Source: Nemopilema nomurai (taxonomy: Eukaryota; Cnidaria; Scyphozoa; Rhizostomeae; Rhizostomatidae). From it: a stretch of DNA of 64,000 bases. Made by a program: the position numbers and the translations under genes. The notes under the pieces are model-generated. The model saw only the letters and a list, made by a program, of their open reading frames with translations, did no database searches and was not told where the DNA came from. Location: positions 89,231-153,230 of the forward strand of contig ML133442.1 of assembly GCA_003864495.1 (NCBI GenBank). Direction: 5' to 3'. Numbering within the stretch: the stretch's first letter is position 1; every line of letters begins with the position of its first letter. Below are positions 1-12,256 of this stretch, in pieces.

Positions 1-3000
1 GGATATTATTGCTTAGTATGGCTGTTCAACCTTCTTCGCACAAAAATCGTCATCGAAGTGGAAATGATGCAGTTATATATCAAAAGGATATTCAGCTGCA
101 AAGATGGTGGATATTATTGCTTAGTATGGCTGTCAACCTTCTTCGCACAAAAATCGTCATTGAAGTGGAAATGATGCAGTTATATATCAAAAAGGATTTC
201 AGCTGCAAAGATGGTGGATATTATTGCTTAGTATGGTTGTTCAACCTTCTTCGCACAAAAATCGTCATTGAAGTGGAAATGATGCAGTTATATATCAAAA
301 AGGATATTCAGCTGCAAAGATGGTGGATATTATTGCTTAGTATGGCTGTCAACCTTCTCGCACAAAAATCGTCATTGAAATGGAAATGATGCAGTTATAT
401 ATCAAAAAGGATATTCAGCTGCAAAGATGGTGGATATTATTGCTTAGTATGGCTGTTCAACCTTCTTCGCACAAAAATCGTCATTGAAGTGGAAATGATG
501 CAGTTATATATCAAAAAGGATATTCAGCTGCAAAGATGGTGGATATTATTGCTTAGTATGGCTGTTCAACCTTCTTCGCACAAAAATCGTCATTGAAGTG
601 GAAATGATGCAGTTATATATCAAAAAGGATATTCAGCTGCAAAGATGGTGGATATTATTGCTTAGTATGGCTGTTCAACCTTCTTCGCACAAAAATCGTC
701 ATTGAAGTGGAAATGATGCAGTTATATATCAAAAAGGATATTCAGCTGCAAAGATGGTGGATATTATTGCTTAGTATGGCTGTTCAACCTTCTTCGCACA
801 AAAATCGTCATTGAAGTGGAAATGATGCAGTTATATATCAAAAAGGATATTCAGCTGCAAAGATGGTGGATATTATTGCTTAGTATGGCTGTTCAACCTT
901 CTTCGCACAAAAATCGTCATTGAAGTGGAAATGATGCAGTTATATATCAAAAAGGATATTCAGCTGCAAAGATGGTGGATATTATTGCTTAGTATGGCTG
1001 TTCAACCTTCTTCGCACAAAAATCGTCATTGAAGTGGAAATGATGCAGTTATATATCAAAAAGGATATTCAGCTGCAAAGATGGTGGATATTATTGCTTA
1101 GTATGGCTGTTCAACCTTCTTCGCACAAAAATCGTCATTGAAGTGGAAATGATGCAGTTATATATCAAAAAGGATATTCAGCTGCAAAGATGGTGGATAT
1201 TATTGCTTAGTATGGCTGTTCAACCTTCTTCGCACAAAATCGTCATTGAAGTGGAAATGATGCAGTTATATATCAAAAAGGATATTCAGCTGCAAAGATG
1301 GTGGATATTATGCTTAGTATGGCTGTTCAACCTTCTTCGCACAAAAATCGTCATTGAAGTGGAAATGATGCAGTTATATATCAAAAAGGATATTCAGCTG
1401 CAAAGATGGTGGATATTTTTGTAGTACTGTTCAACCCTCGCACAAAAAGTCAGTATAGTGAATGGAAAGCTGCAATATTCAGCTGGTGGATATTATGAGT
1501 ATGGCTGTTCAACCTTCTTCGCAAAAAATCGTCATCGAAGTGGAAATGATGCAGTTATATATCAAAAAGGATATTCAGCTGCAAAGATGGTGGATATTAT
1601 TGCTTAGTATGGCTGTTCAACCTTCTTCGCACAAAAATCGTCATTGAAGTGGAAATGATGCAGTTATATATCCAAAAAGGATATTCAGCTGCAAAGATGG
1701 TGGATATTATTGCTTAGTATGGCTGTTCAACCTTCTTCGCACAAAAATCGTCATTGAAGTGGAAATGATGCAGTTATATATCAAAAAGGATATTCAGCTG
1801 CAAAGATGGTGGATATTATTGCTTAGTATGGCTGTTCAACCTTCTTCGCACAAAAATCGTCATTGAAGTGGAAATGATGCAGTTATATATCAAAAAGGAT
1901 ATTCAGCTGCAAAGATGGTGGATATTATGCTTAGTATGGCTGTTCAACCTTCTTCGCACAAAATCGTCATTGAAATGGAAATGATGCAGTTATATATCAA
2001 AAAGGATATTCAGCTGCAAAGATGGTGGATATTATTGCTTAGTATGGCTGTTCAACCTTCTTCGCACAAAAATCGTCATTGAAGTGGAAATGATGCAGTT
2101 ATATATCAAAAAGGATATTCAGCTGCAAAGATGGTGGATATTATTGCTTAGTATGGCTGTTCAACCTTCTTCGCAAAAAATCGTCATTGAAGTGGAAATG
2201 ATGCAGTTATATATAAAAAGGATATTCAGCTGCAAAGATGGTGGATATTATTTAGTATGGCTGTTCAACCTTCTTCGCACAAAAATCGTCATTGAAGTGG
2301 AAATGATGCAGTTATATATCAAAAAGGATATTCAGCTGCAAAGATGGTGGATATTATGCTTAGTATGGCTGTTCAACCTTCTTCGCACAAAAATCGTCAT
2401 TGAAGTGGAAATGATGCAGTTATATATCAAAAAGGATATTCAGCTGCAAAGATGGTGGATATTATTGCTTAGTATGGCTGTTCAACCTTCTTCGCACAAA
2501 AATCGTCATTGAAGTGGAAATGATGCAGTTATATATCAAAAAGGATATTCAGCTGCAAAGATGGTGGATATTATTGCTTAGTATGGCTGTTCAACCTTCT
2601 TCGCACAAAATCGTCATTGAAGTGGAAATGATGCAGTTATATATCAAAAAGGATATTCAGCTGCAAAGATGGTGGATATTATTGCTTAGTATGGCTGTTC
2701 AACCTTCTTCGCACAAAAATCGTCATTGAAGTGGAAATGATGCAGTTATATATCAAAAAGGATATTCAGCTGCAAAGATGGTGGATATTATTGCTTAGTA
2801 TGGCTGTTCAACCTTCTTCGCACAAAAATCGTCATTGAAGTGGAAATGATGCAGTTATATATCAAAAAGGATATTCAGCTGCAAAGATGGTGGATATTAT
2901 TGCTTAGTATGGCTGTTCAACCTTCTTCGCACAAAAATCGTCATTGAAATGGAAATGATGCAGTTATATATCAAAAAGGATATTCAGCTGCAAAGATGGT

Positions 3001-6000
3001 GGATATTATTGCTTAGTATGGCTGTTCAACCTTCTTCGCACAAAAATCGTCATTGAAGTGGAAATGATGCAGTTATATATCAAAAGGATATTCAGCTGCA
3101 AAGATGGTGGATATTATTGCTTAGTATGGCTGTTCAACCTTCTTCGCACAAAAATCGTCATTGAAGTGGAAATGATGCAGTTATATATCAAAAAGGATAT
3201 TCAGCTGCAAAGATGGTGGATATTATTGCTTAGTATGGCTGTTCAACCTTCTTCGCACAAAAATCGTCATTGAAGTGGAAATGATGCAGTTATATATCAA
3301 AAAGGATATTCAGCTGCAAAGATGGTGGATATTATTGCTTAGTATGGCTGTTCAACCTTCTTCGCACAAAAATCGTCATTGAAGTGGAAATGATGCAGTT
3401 ATATATCAAAAAGGATATTCAGCTGCAAAGATGGTGGATATTATTGCTTAGTATGGCTGTTCAACCTTCTTCGCACAAAATCGTCATTGAAGTGGAAATG
3501 ATGCAGTTATATATCAAAAAGGATATTCAGCTGCAAAGATGGTGGATATTATTGCTTAGTATGGCTGTTCAACCTTCTTCGCACAAAATCGTCATTGAAG
3601 TGGAAATGATGCAGTTATATATCAAAAAGGATATTCAGCTGCAAAGATGGTGGATATTATTGCTTAGTATGGCTGTTCAACCTTCTTCGCACAAAAATCG
3701 TCATTGAAGTGGAAATGATGCAGTTATATATCAAAAAGGATATTCAGCTGCAAAGATGGTGGATATTATTGCTTAGTATGGCTGTTCAACCTTCTTCGCA
3801 CAAAAATCGTCATTGAAGTGGAAATGATGCAGTTATATATCAAAAAGGATATTCAGCTGCAAAGATGGTGGATATTATTGCTTAGTATGGCTGTTCAACC
3901 TTCTTCGCACAAAAATCGTCATTGAAGTGGAAATGATGCAGTTATATATCAAAAAGGATATTCAGCTGCAAAGATGGTGGATATTATTGCTTAGTATGGC
4001 TGTTCAACCTTCTTCTTCGCACAAAAATCGTCATTGAAGTGGAAATGATGCAGTTATATATCAAAAAGGATATTCAGCTGCAAAGATGGTGGATATTATT
4101 GCTTAGTATGGCTGTTCAACCTTCTTCGCACAAAAATCGTCATTGAAGTGGAAATGATGCAGTTATATATCAAAAAGGATATTCAGCTGCAAAGATGGTG
4201 GATATTATTGCTTAGTATGGCTGTTCAACCTTCTTCGCACAAAAATCGTCATTGAAGTGGAAATGATGCAGTTATATATCAAAAAGGATATTCAGCTGCA
4301 AAGATGGTGGATATTATTGCTTAGTATGGCTGTTCAACCTTCTTCGCACAAAAATCGTCATTGAAGTGGAAATGATGCAGTATATATCAAAAAGGATATT
4401 CAGCTGCAAAGATGGTGGATATTATTGCTTAGTATGGCTGTTCAACCTTCTTCGCACAAAAATCGTCATTGAAGTGGAAATGATGCAGTTATATATCAAA
4501 AAGGATATTCAGCTGCAAAGATGGTGGATATTATTGCTTAGTATGGCTGTTCAACCTTCTTCGCACAAAAATCGCAAAAGTGAAATGATGAATGATGATT
4601 ATATATCAAAAAGGATATTCAGCTGCAAAGATGGTGGATATTATTGCTTAGTATGGCTGTTCAACCTTCTTCGCACAAAAATCGTCATTGAAGTGGAAAT
4701 GATGCAGTTATATATCAAAAGGAATATTCAGCTGCAAAGATGGTGGATATTATTGCTTAGTATGGCTGTTCAACCTTCTTCGCACAAAAATCGTCATTGA
4801 AGTGGAAATGATGCAGTTATATATCAAAAAGGATATTCAGCTGCAAAGATTGGTGGATATTATTGCTTAGTATGGTTGTCAACCTTCTTCGCACAAAAAT
4901 CGTCATTGAAGTGGAAATGATGCAGTTATATATCAAAAAGGATATTCAGCTGCAAAGATGGTGGATATTATTGCTTAGTATGGCTGTTCAACCTTCTTCG
5001 CACAAAAAATCGTTTGAAGTGGAAATGATGCAGTTATATATCAAAAGGATATTCAGCTGCAAAGATGGTGGATATTATTGCTTAGTATGGCTGTTCAACC
5101 TTCTTCGCACAAAAATCGTCATTGAAGTGGAAATGATGCAGTTATATATCAAAAAGGATATTCAGCTGCAAAGATGGTGGATATTATTGCTTAGTATGGC
5201 TGTTCAACCTTCTTCGCACAAAATCGTCATTGAAGTGGAAATGATGCAGTTATATATCAAAAGGATATTCAGCTGCAAAGATGGTGGATATTATTGCTTA
5301 GTATGGCTGTTCAACCTTCTTCGCACAAAAATCGTCATTGAAGTGAAATGATGCAGTTATATATCAAAAAGGATATTCAGCTGCAAAGATGGTGGATATT
5401 ATTGCTTAGTATGGCTGTTCAACCTTCTTCGCACAAAAATCGTCATTGAAGTGGAAATGATGCAGTTATATATCAAAAAGGATATTCAGCTGCAAAGATG
5501 GTGGATATTTTGCTTAGTATGGCTGTTCAACCTTCTTCGCACAAAAATCGTCATTGAAGTGGAAATGATGCAGTTATATATCAAAAGGATATTCAGCTGC
5601 AAAGATGGTGGATATTATTGCTTAGTATGGCTGTTCAACCTTCTTCGCACAAAATCGTCATTGAAATGGAAATGATGCAGTTATATATCAAAAGGATATT
5701 CAGCTGCAAAGATGGTGGATATTATTCTTAGTATGGCTGTTCAACCTTCTTCGCACAAAAATCGTCATTGAAGTGGAAATGATGCAGTTATATCAAAAGG
5801 ATATTTCAGCTGCAAAGATGGTGGATATTATGCTTAGTATGGCTGTTCAACCTTCTTCGCACAAAAATCGTCATTGAAGTGGAAATGATGCAGTTATATA
5901 TCAAAAAGGATATTCAGCTGCAAAGATGGTGGATATTATTGCTTAGTATGGCTGTTCAACCTTCTTCGCACAAATCGTCATTGAAGTGGAAATGATGCAG

Positions 6001-9000
6001 TTATATATCAAAAAGGATATTCAGCTGCAAAGATGGTGGATATTATTGCTTAGTATGGCTGTTCAACCTTCTTCGCACAAAAATCGTCATTGAATGGAAA
6101 TGATGCAGTTATATATCAAAAAGGATATTCAGCTGCAAAGATGGTGGATATTATGCTTAGTATGGCTGTTCAACCTTCTTCGCACAAAAATCGTCATGAA
6201 TGGAAATGATGCAGTTATATATCAAAAAGGATATTCAGCTGCAAAGATGGTGGATATTATTGCTTAGTATGGCTGTTCAACCTTCTTCGCACAAAAATCG
6301 TCATTGAAGTGGAAATGATGCAGTTATATATCAAAAAGGATATTCAGCTGCAAAGATGGTGGATATTATTGCTTAGTATGGCTGTTCAACCTTCTTCGCA
6401 CAAAAATCGTCATGAATGGAAATGATGCAGTTATATATCAAAAAGGATATTCAGCTGCAAAGATGGTGGATATTATGCTTAGTATGGCTGTTCAACCTTC
6501 TTCGCACAAAAATCGTCATTGAAGTGGAAATGATGCAGTTATATATCAAAAAGGATATTCAGCTGCAAAGATGGTGGATATTATTGCTTAGTATGGCTGT
6601 TCAACCTTCTTCGCACAAAAATCGTCATTGAAGTGGAAATGATGCAGTTATATATCAAAAAGGATATTCAGCTGCAAAGATGGTGGATATTTTGCTTAGT
6701 ATGGCTGTTCAACCTTCTTCGCACAAAAATCGTCATTGAAGTGGAAATGATGCAGTTATATATCAAAAAGGATATTCAGCTGCAAAGATGGTGGATATTA
6801 TTGCTTAGTATGGCTGTTCAACCTTCTTCGCACAAAAATCGTCATTGAATGGAAATGATGCAGTTATATATCAAAAAGGATATTCAGCTGCAAAGATGGT
6901 GGATATTTTGCTTAGTATGGCTGTTCAACCTTCTTCGCACAAAAATCGTCATTGAAGTGGAAATGATGCAGTTATATATCAAAAAGGATATTCAGCTGCA
7001 AAGATGGTGGATATTTTGCTTAGTATGGCTGTTCAACCTTCTTCGCACAAAAATCGTCATTGAAGTGGAAATGATGCAGTTATATATCAAAAAGGATATT
7101 CAGCTGCAAAGATGGTGGATATTATATTTAGTATGGCTGTTCAACCTTCTTCGCAAAAATCGTCATTGAAGTGGAAATGATGCAGTTATATATCAAAAAG
7201 GATATTCAGCTGCAAAGATGGTGGATATTATGCTTAGTATGGCTGTTCAACCTTCTTCGCAAAAATCGTCATTGAAGTGGAAATGATGCAGTTATATATC
7301 AAAAAGGATATTCAGCTGCAAAGATGGTGGATATTATGCTTAGTATGGCTGTTCAACCTTCTTCGCACAAAAATCGTCATTGAATGGAAATGATGCAGTT
7401 ATATATCAAAAAGGATATTCAGCTGCAAAGATGGTGGATATTATTGCTTAGTATGGCTGTTCAACCTTCTTCGCACAAAAATCGTCATTGAAGTGGAAAT
7501 GATGCAGTTATATATCAAAAAGGATATTCAGCTGCAAAGATGGTGGATATTATTGCTTAGTATGGCTGTTCAACCTTCTTCGCACAAAAATCGTCATTGA
7601 AGTGGAAATGATGCAGTTATATATCAAAAAGGATATTCAGCTGCAAAGATGGTGGATATTATTGCTTAGTATGGCTGTTCAACCTTCTTCGCAAAAATCG
7701 TCATTGAAGTGGAAATGATGCAGTTATATATCAAAAAGGATATTCAGCTGCAAAGATGGTGGATATTATTGCTTAGTATGGCTGTTCAACCTTCTTCGCA
7801 CAAAAATCGTCATTGAATGGAAATGATGCAGTTATATATCAAAAAGGATATTCAGCTGCAAAGATGGTGGATATTATTGCTTAGTATGGCTGTTCAACCT
7901 TCTTCGCACAAAATCGTCATTGAATGGAAATGATGCAGTTATATATCAAAAAGGATATTCAGCTGCAAAGATGGTGGATATTATTGCTTAGTATGGCTGT
8001 TCAACCTTCTTCGCACAAAAATCGTCATTGAAGTGGAAATGATGCAGTTATATATCAAAAAGGATATTCAGCTGCAAAGATGGTGGATATTATTGCTTAG
8101 TATGGCTGTTCAACCTTCTTCGCACAAAAATCGTCATTGAAGTGGAAATGATGCAGTTATATATCAAAAGGATATTCAGCTGCAAAGATGGTGGATATTA
8201 TTGCTTAGTATGGCTGTTCAACCTTCTTCGCACAAAAATCGTCATTGAAGTGGAAATGATGCAGTTATATATCAAAAAGGATATTCAGCTGCAAAGATGG
8301 TGGATATTATTGCTTAGTATGGCTGTTCAACCTTCTTCGCACAAAAATCGTCATTGAAGTGGAAATGATGCAGTTATATATCAAAAAGGATATTCAGCTG
8401 CAAAGATGGTGGATATTATTGCTTAGTATGGCTGTTCAACCTTCTTCGCACAAAAATCGTCATTGAAGTGGAAATGATGCAGTTATATATCAAAAAGGAT
8501 ATTCAGCTGCAAAGATGGTGGATATTATTGCTTAGTATGGCTGTTCAACCTTCTTCGCACAAAAATCGTCATTGAAGTGGAAATGATGCAGTTATATATC
8601 AAAAAGGATATTCAGCTGCAAAGATGGTGGATATTATTGCTTAGTATGGCTGTTCAACCTTCTTCGCACAAAAATCGTCATTGAAGTGGAAATGATGCAG
8701 TTATATATCAAAAGGATATTCAGCTGCAAAGATGGTGGATATTATTGCTTAGTATGGCTGTTCAACCTTCTTCGCACAAAAATCGTCATTGAAGTGGAAA
8801 TGATGCAGTTATATATCAAAAAGGATATTCAGCTGCAAAGATGGTGGATATTATTGCTTAGTATGGCTGTTCAACCTTCTTCGCACAAAAATCGTCATTG
8901 AATGGAAATGATGCAGTTATATATCAAAAAGGATATTCAGCTGCAAAGATGGTGGATATTATTGCTTAGTATGGCTGTTCAACCTTCTTCGCACAAAAAT

Positions 9001-12000
9001 CGTCATTGAAGTGGAAATGATGCAGTTATATATCAAAAAGGATATTCAGCTGCAAAGATGGTGGATATTATGCTTAGTATGGCTGTTCAACCTTCTTCGC
9101 ACAAAAATCGTCATGAAGTGGAAATGATGCAGTTATATATCAAAAAGGATATTCAGCTGCAAAGATGGTGGATATTATTGCTTAGTATGGCTGTTCAACC
9201 TTCTTCGCACAAAAATCGTCATTGAATGGAAATGATGCAGTTATATATCAAAAAGGATATTCAGCTGCAAAGATGGTGGATATTATTGCTTAGTATGGCT
9301 GTTCAACCTTCTTCGCACAAAAATCGTCATTGAAGTGGAAATGATGCAGTTATATATAAAAAGGATATTCAGCTGCAAAGATGGTGGATATTATTGCTTA
9401 GTATGGCTGTTCAACCTTCTTCGCACAAAAATCGTCATGAAGTGGAAATGATGCAGTTATATATCAAAAAGGATATTCAGCTGCAAAGATGGTGGATATT
9501 ATTGCTTAGTATGGCTGTTCAACCTTCTTCGCACAAAAATCGTCATTGAAGTGGAAATGATGCAGTTATATATCAAAAAGGATATTCAGCTGCAAAGATG
9601 GTGGATATTATTGCTTAGTATGGCTGTTCAACCTTCTTCGCACAAAAATCGTCATTGAAGTGGAAATGATGCAGTTATATATCAAAAAGGATATTCAGCT
9701 GCAAAGATGGTGGATATTATTGCTTAGTATGGCTGTTCAACCTTCTTCGCAAAAATGTCATCGAAATGGAAATGATGCAGTTATATATCAAAAAGGATAT
9801 TCAGCTGCAAAGATGGTGGATATTATGCTTAGTATGGCTGTTCAACCTTCTTCGCACAAAAATCGTCATGAATGGAAATGATGCAGTTATATATCAAAAA
9901 GGATATTCAGCTGCAAAGATGGTATTATTGCTTAGTATGGCTGTTCAACCTTCTTCGCACAAAAATCGTCATTGAATGGAAATGATGCAGTTATATATCA
10001 AAAAGGATATTCAGCTGCAAAGATGGTGGATATTATTGCTTAGTATGGCTGTTCAACCTTCTTCGCACAAAAATCGTCATTGAAGTGGAAATGATGCAGT
10101 TATATATCAAAAAGGATATTCAGCTGCAAAGATGGTGGATATTATTGCTTAGTATGGCTGTTCAACCTTCTTCGCACAAAAATCGTCATTGAAGTGGAAA
10201 TGATGCAGTTATATATCAAAAAGGATATTCAGCTGCAAAGATGGTGGATATTATTGCTTAGTATGGCTGTTCAACCTTCTTCGCACAAAAATCGTCATGA
10301 AGTGGAAATGATGCAGTTATATATCAAAAAGGATATTCAGCTGCAAAGATGGTGGATATTATTGCTTAGTATGGCTGTTCAACCTTCTTCGCACAAAAAT
10401 CGTCATTGAAGTGGAAATGATGCAGTTATATATCAAAAGGATATTCAGCTGCAAAGATGGTGGATATTATTGCTTAGTATGGCTGTTCAACCTTCTTCGC
10501 ACAAAATCGTCATTGAAGTGGAAATGATGCAGTTATATATCAAAAAGGATATTCAGCTGCAAAGATGGTGGATATTATTGCTTAGTATGGCTGTTCAACC
10601 TTCTTCGCACAAAAATCGTCATTGAAGTGGAAATGATGCAGTTATATATCAAAAAGGATATTCAGCTGCAAAGATGGTGGATATTATTGCTTAGTATGGC
10701 TGTTCAACCTTCTTCGCACAAAAATCGTCATTGAAGTGGAAATGATGCAGTTATATATCAAAAAGGATATTCAGCTGCAAAGATGGTGGATATTATTGCT
10801 TAGTATGGCTGTTCAACCTTCTTCGCACAAAATCGTCATTGAAGTGGAAATGATGCAGTTATATATCAAAAAGGATATTCAGCTGCAAAGATGGTGGATA
10901 TTATTGCTTAGTATGGCTGTTCAACCTTCTTCGCACAAAAATCGTCATTGAAGTGGAAATGATGCAGTTATATATCAAAAAGGATATTCAGCTGCAAAGA
11001 TGGTGGATATTATTGCTTAGTATGGCTGTTCAACCTTCTTCGCACAAAAATCGTCATTGAAGTGGAAATGATGCAGTTATATATCAAAAAGGATATTCAG
11101 CTGCAAAGATGGTGGATATTATTGCTTAGTATGGCTGTTCAACCTTCTTCGCACAAAAATCGTCATTGAAGTGGAAATGATGCAGTTATATATCAAAAAG
11201 GATATTCAGCTGCAAAGATGGTGGATATTATTGCTTAGTATGGCTGTTCAACCTTCTTCGCACAAAAATCGTCATTGAAGTGGAAATGATGCAGTTATAT
11301 ATCAAAAGGATATTCAGCTGCAAAGATGGTGGATATTATTGCTTAGTATGGCTGTTCAACCTTCTTCGCACAAAAATCGTCATTGAATGGAAATGATGCA
11401 GTTATATATCAAAAAGGATATTCAGCTGCAAAGATGGTGGATATTATTGCTTAGTATGGCTGTTCAACCTTCTTCGCACAAAAATCGTCATTGAAGTGGA
11501 AATGATGCAGTTATATATCAAAAAGGATATTCAGCTGCAAAGATGGTGGATATTATTGCTTAGTATGGCTGTTCAACCTTCTTCGCACAAAAATCGTCAT
11601 TGAAGTGGAAATGATGCAGTTATATATCAAAAAGGATATTCAGCTGCAAAGATGGTGGATATTATTGCTTAGTATGGCTGTTCAACCTTCTTCGCACAAA
11701 AATCGTCATTGAAGGAAATGATGCAGTTATATATCAAAAAGGATATTCAGCTGCAAAGATGGTGGATATTATTGCTTAGTATGGTTGTCAACCTTCTTCG
11801 CACAAAAATCGTCATTGAAGTGGAAATGATGCAGTTATATATCAAAAAGGATATTCAGCTGCAAAGATGGTGGATATTATTGCTTAGTATGGCTGTTCAA
11901 CCTTCTTCGCACAAAATCGTCATTGAAGTGGAAATGATGCAGTTTATATCAAAAGGATATTCAGCTGCAAAGATGGATTATTGCTTAGTATGGCTGTTCA

Positions 12001-12036
12001 ACCTTCTTCGCACAAAATCGTCATTGAAGTGGAAAT
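1..12036. repeat. Satellite array, 109-bp monomer, about 112 copies
   Basis: Direct head-to-tail tandem repeat. A canonical monomer runs from 541 to 649 and the next starts at 650, so the period is 109 bp. I counted about 112 copies by the recurring cgtcattgaagtgg segment. Most copies are identical or differ by one-base deletions at four places: the A5 run before ggatattc, the attattg segment, the A5 run after cgcac, and gaagtgg. A one-base deletion makes the unit 108 bp, a multiple of three, so neighbouring copies then read as a spurious repeated peptide; there is no sign of a real coding gene. The array begins mid-monomer at position 1, so it extends beyond the window. Function is unknown; satellites of this kind are usually intergenic, pericentromeric or subtelomeric. 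Confidence 0.97.
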
Positions 12037-12256
12037 GATCAGTTATATATATAAAGAAATTCAGCTGTAAAGTTATGGATATTGATTGCACAATATGGCT
12101 GTTCAACATTCTTCGTTAAAGAATCAGCATTTAAGTGGAAATGACGCAGTTATATATGATAAAGGAAATTCATGAAAGATCGTGTTGTGATGGAAGGTCT
12201 GGATAATGGTGCTGTTCAACCTTCTTTGCTAAAAAATCAGCATTGAAGTGGAATTG
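12037..12256. repeat. Two decayed satellite monomers at the array edge
   Basis: Two further units in register with the array carry many substitutions and indels. Recognisable pieces include gttatatat, gctgttcaac, cttcg/ctttg, aatcagcatt and aagtggaa. Divergence rises moving right and the similarity stops near 12,256. This is the usual pattern when homogenisation by unequal exchange acts on the interior of an array but not on its end. Confidence 0.9.

Noticed and set aside
1..12036. CRISPR-like array
   Set aside because: The whole 109-bp unit repeats with no variable spacers, and the genome is eukaryotic.
9..12038. Many open frames of 60-160 codons repeating the peptide MEMMQLYIKKDIQLQRWW
   Set aside because: They are translations of the satellite wherever one-base deletions make the unit 108 bp. 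Frames switch from copy to copy, with no start, splice or domain signals.
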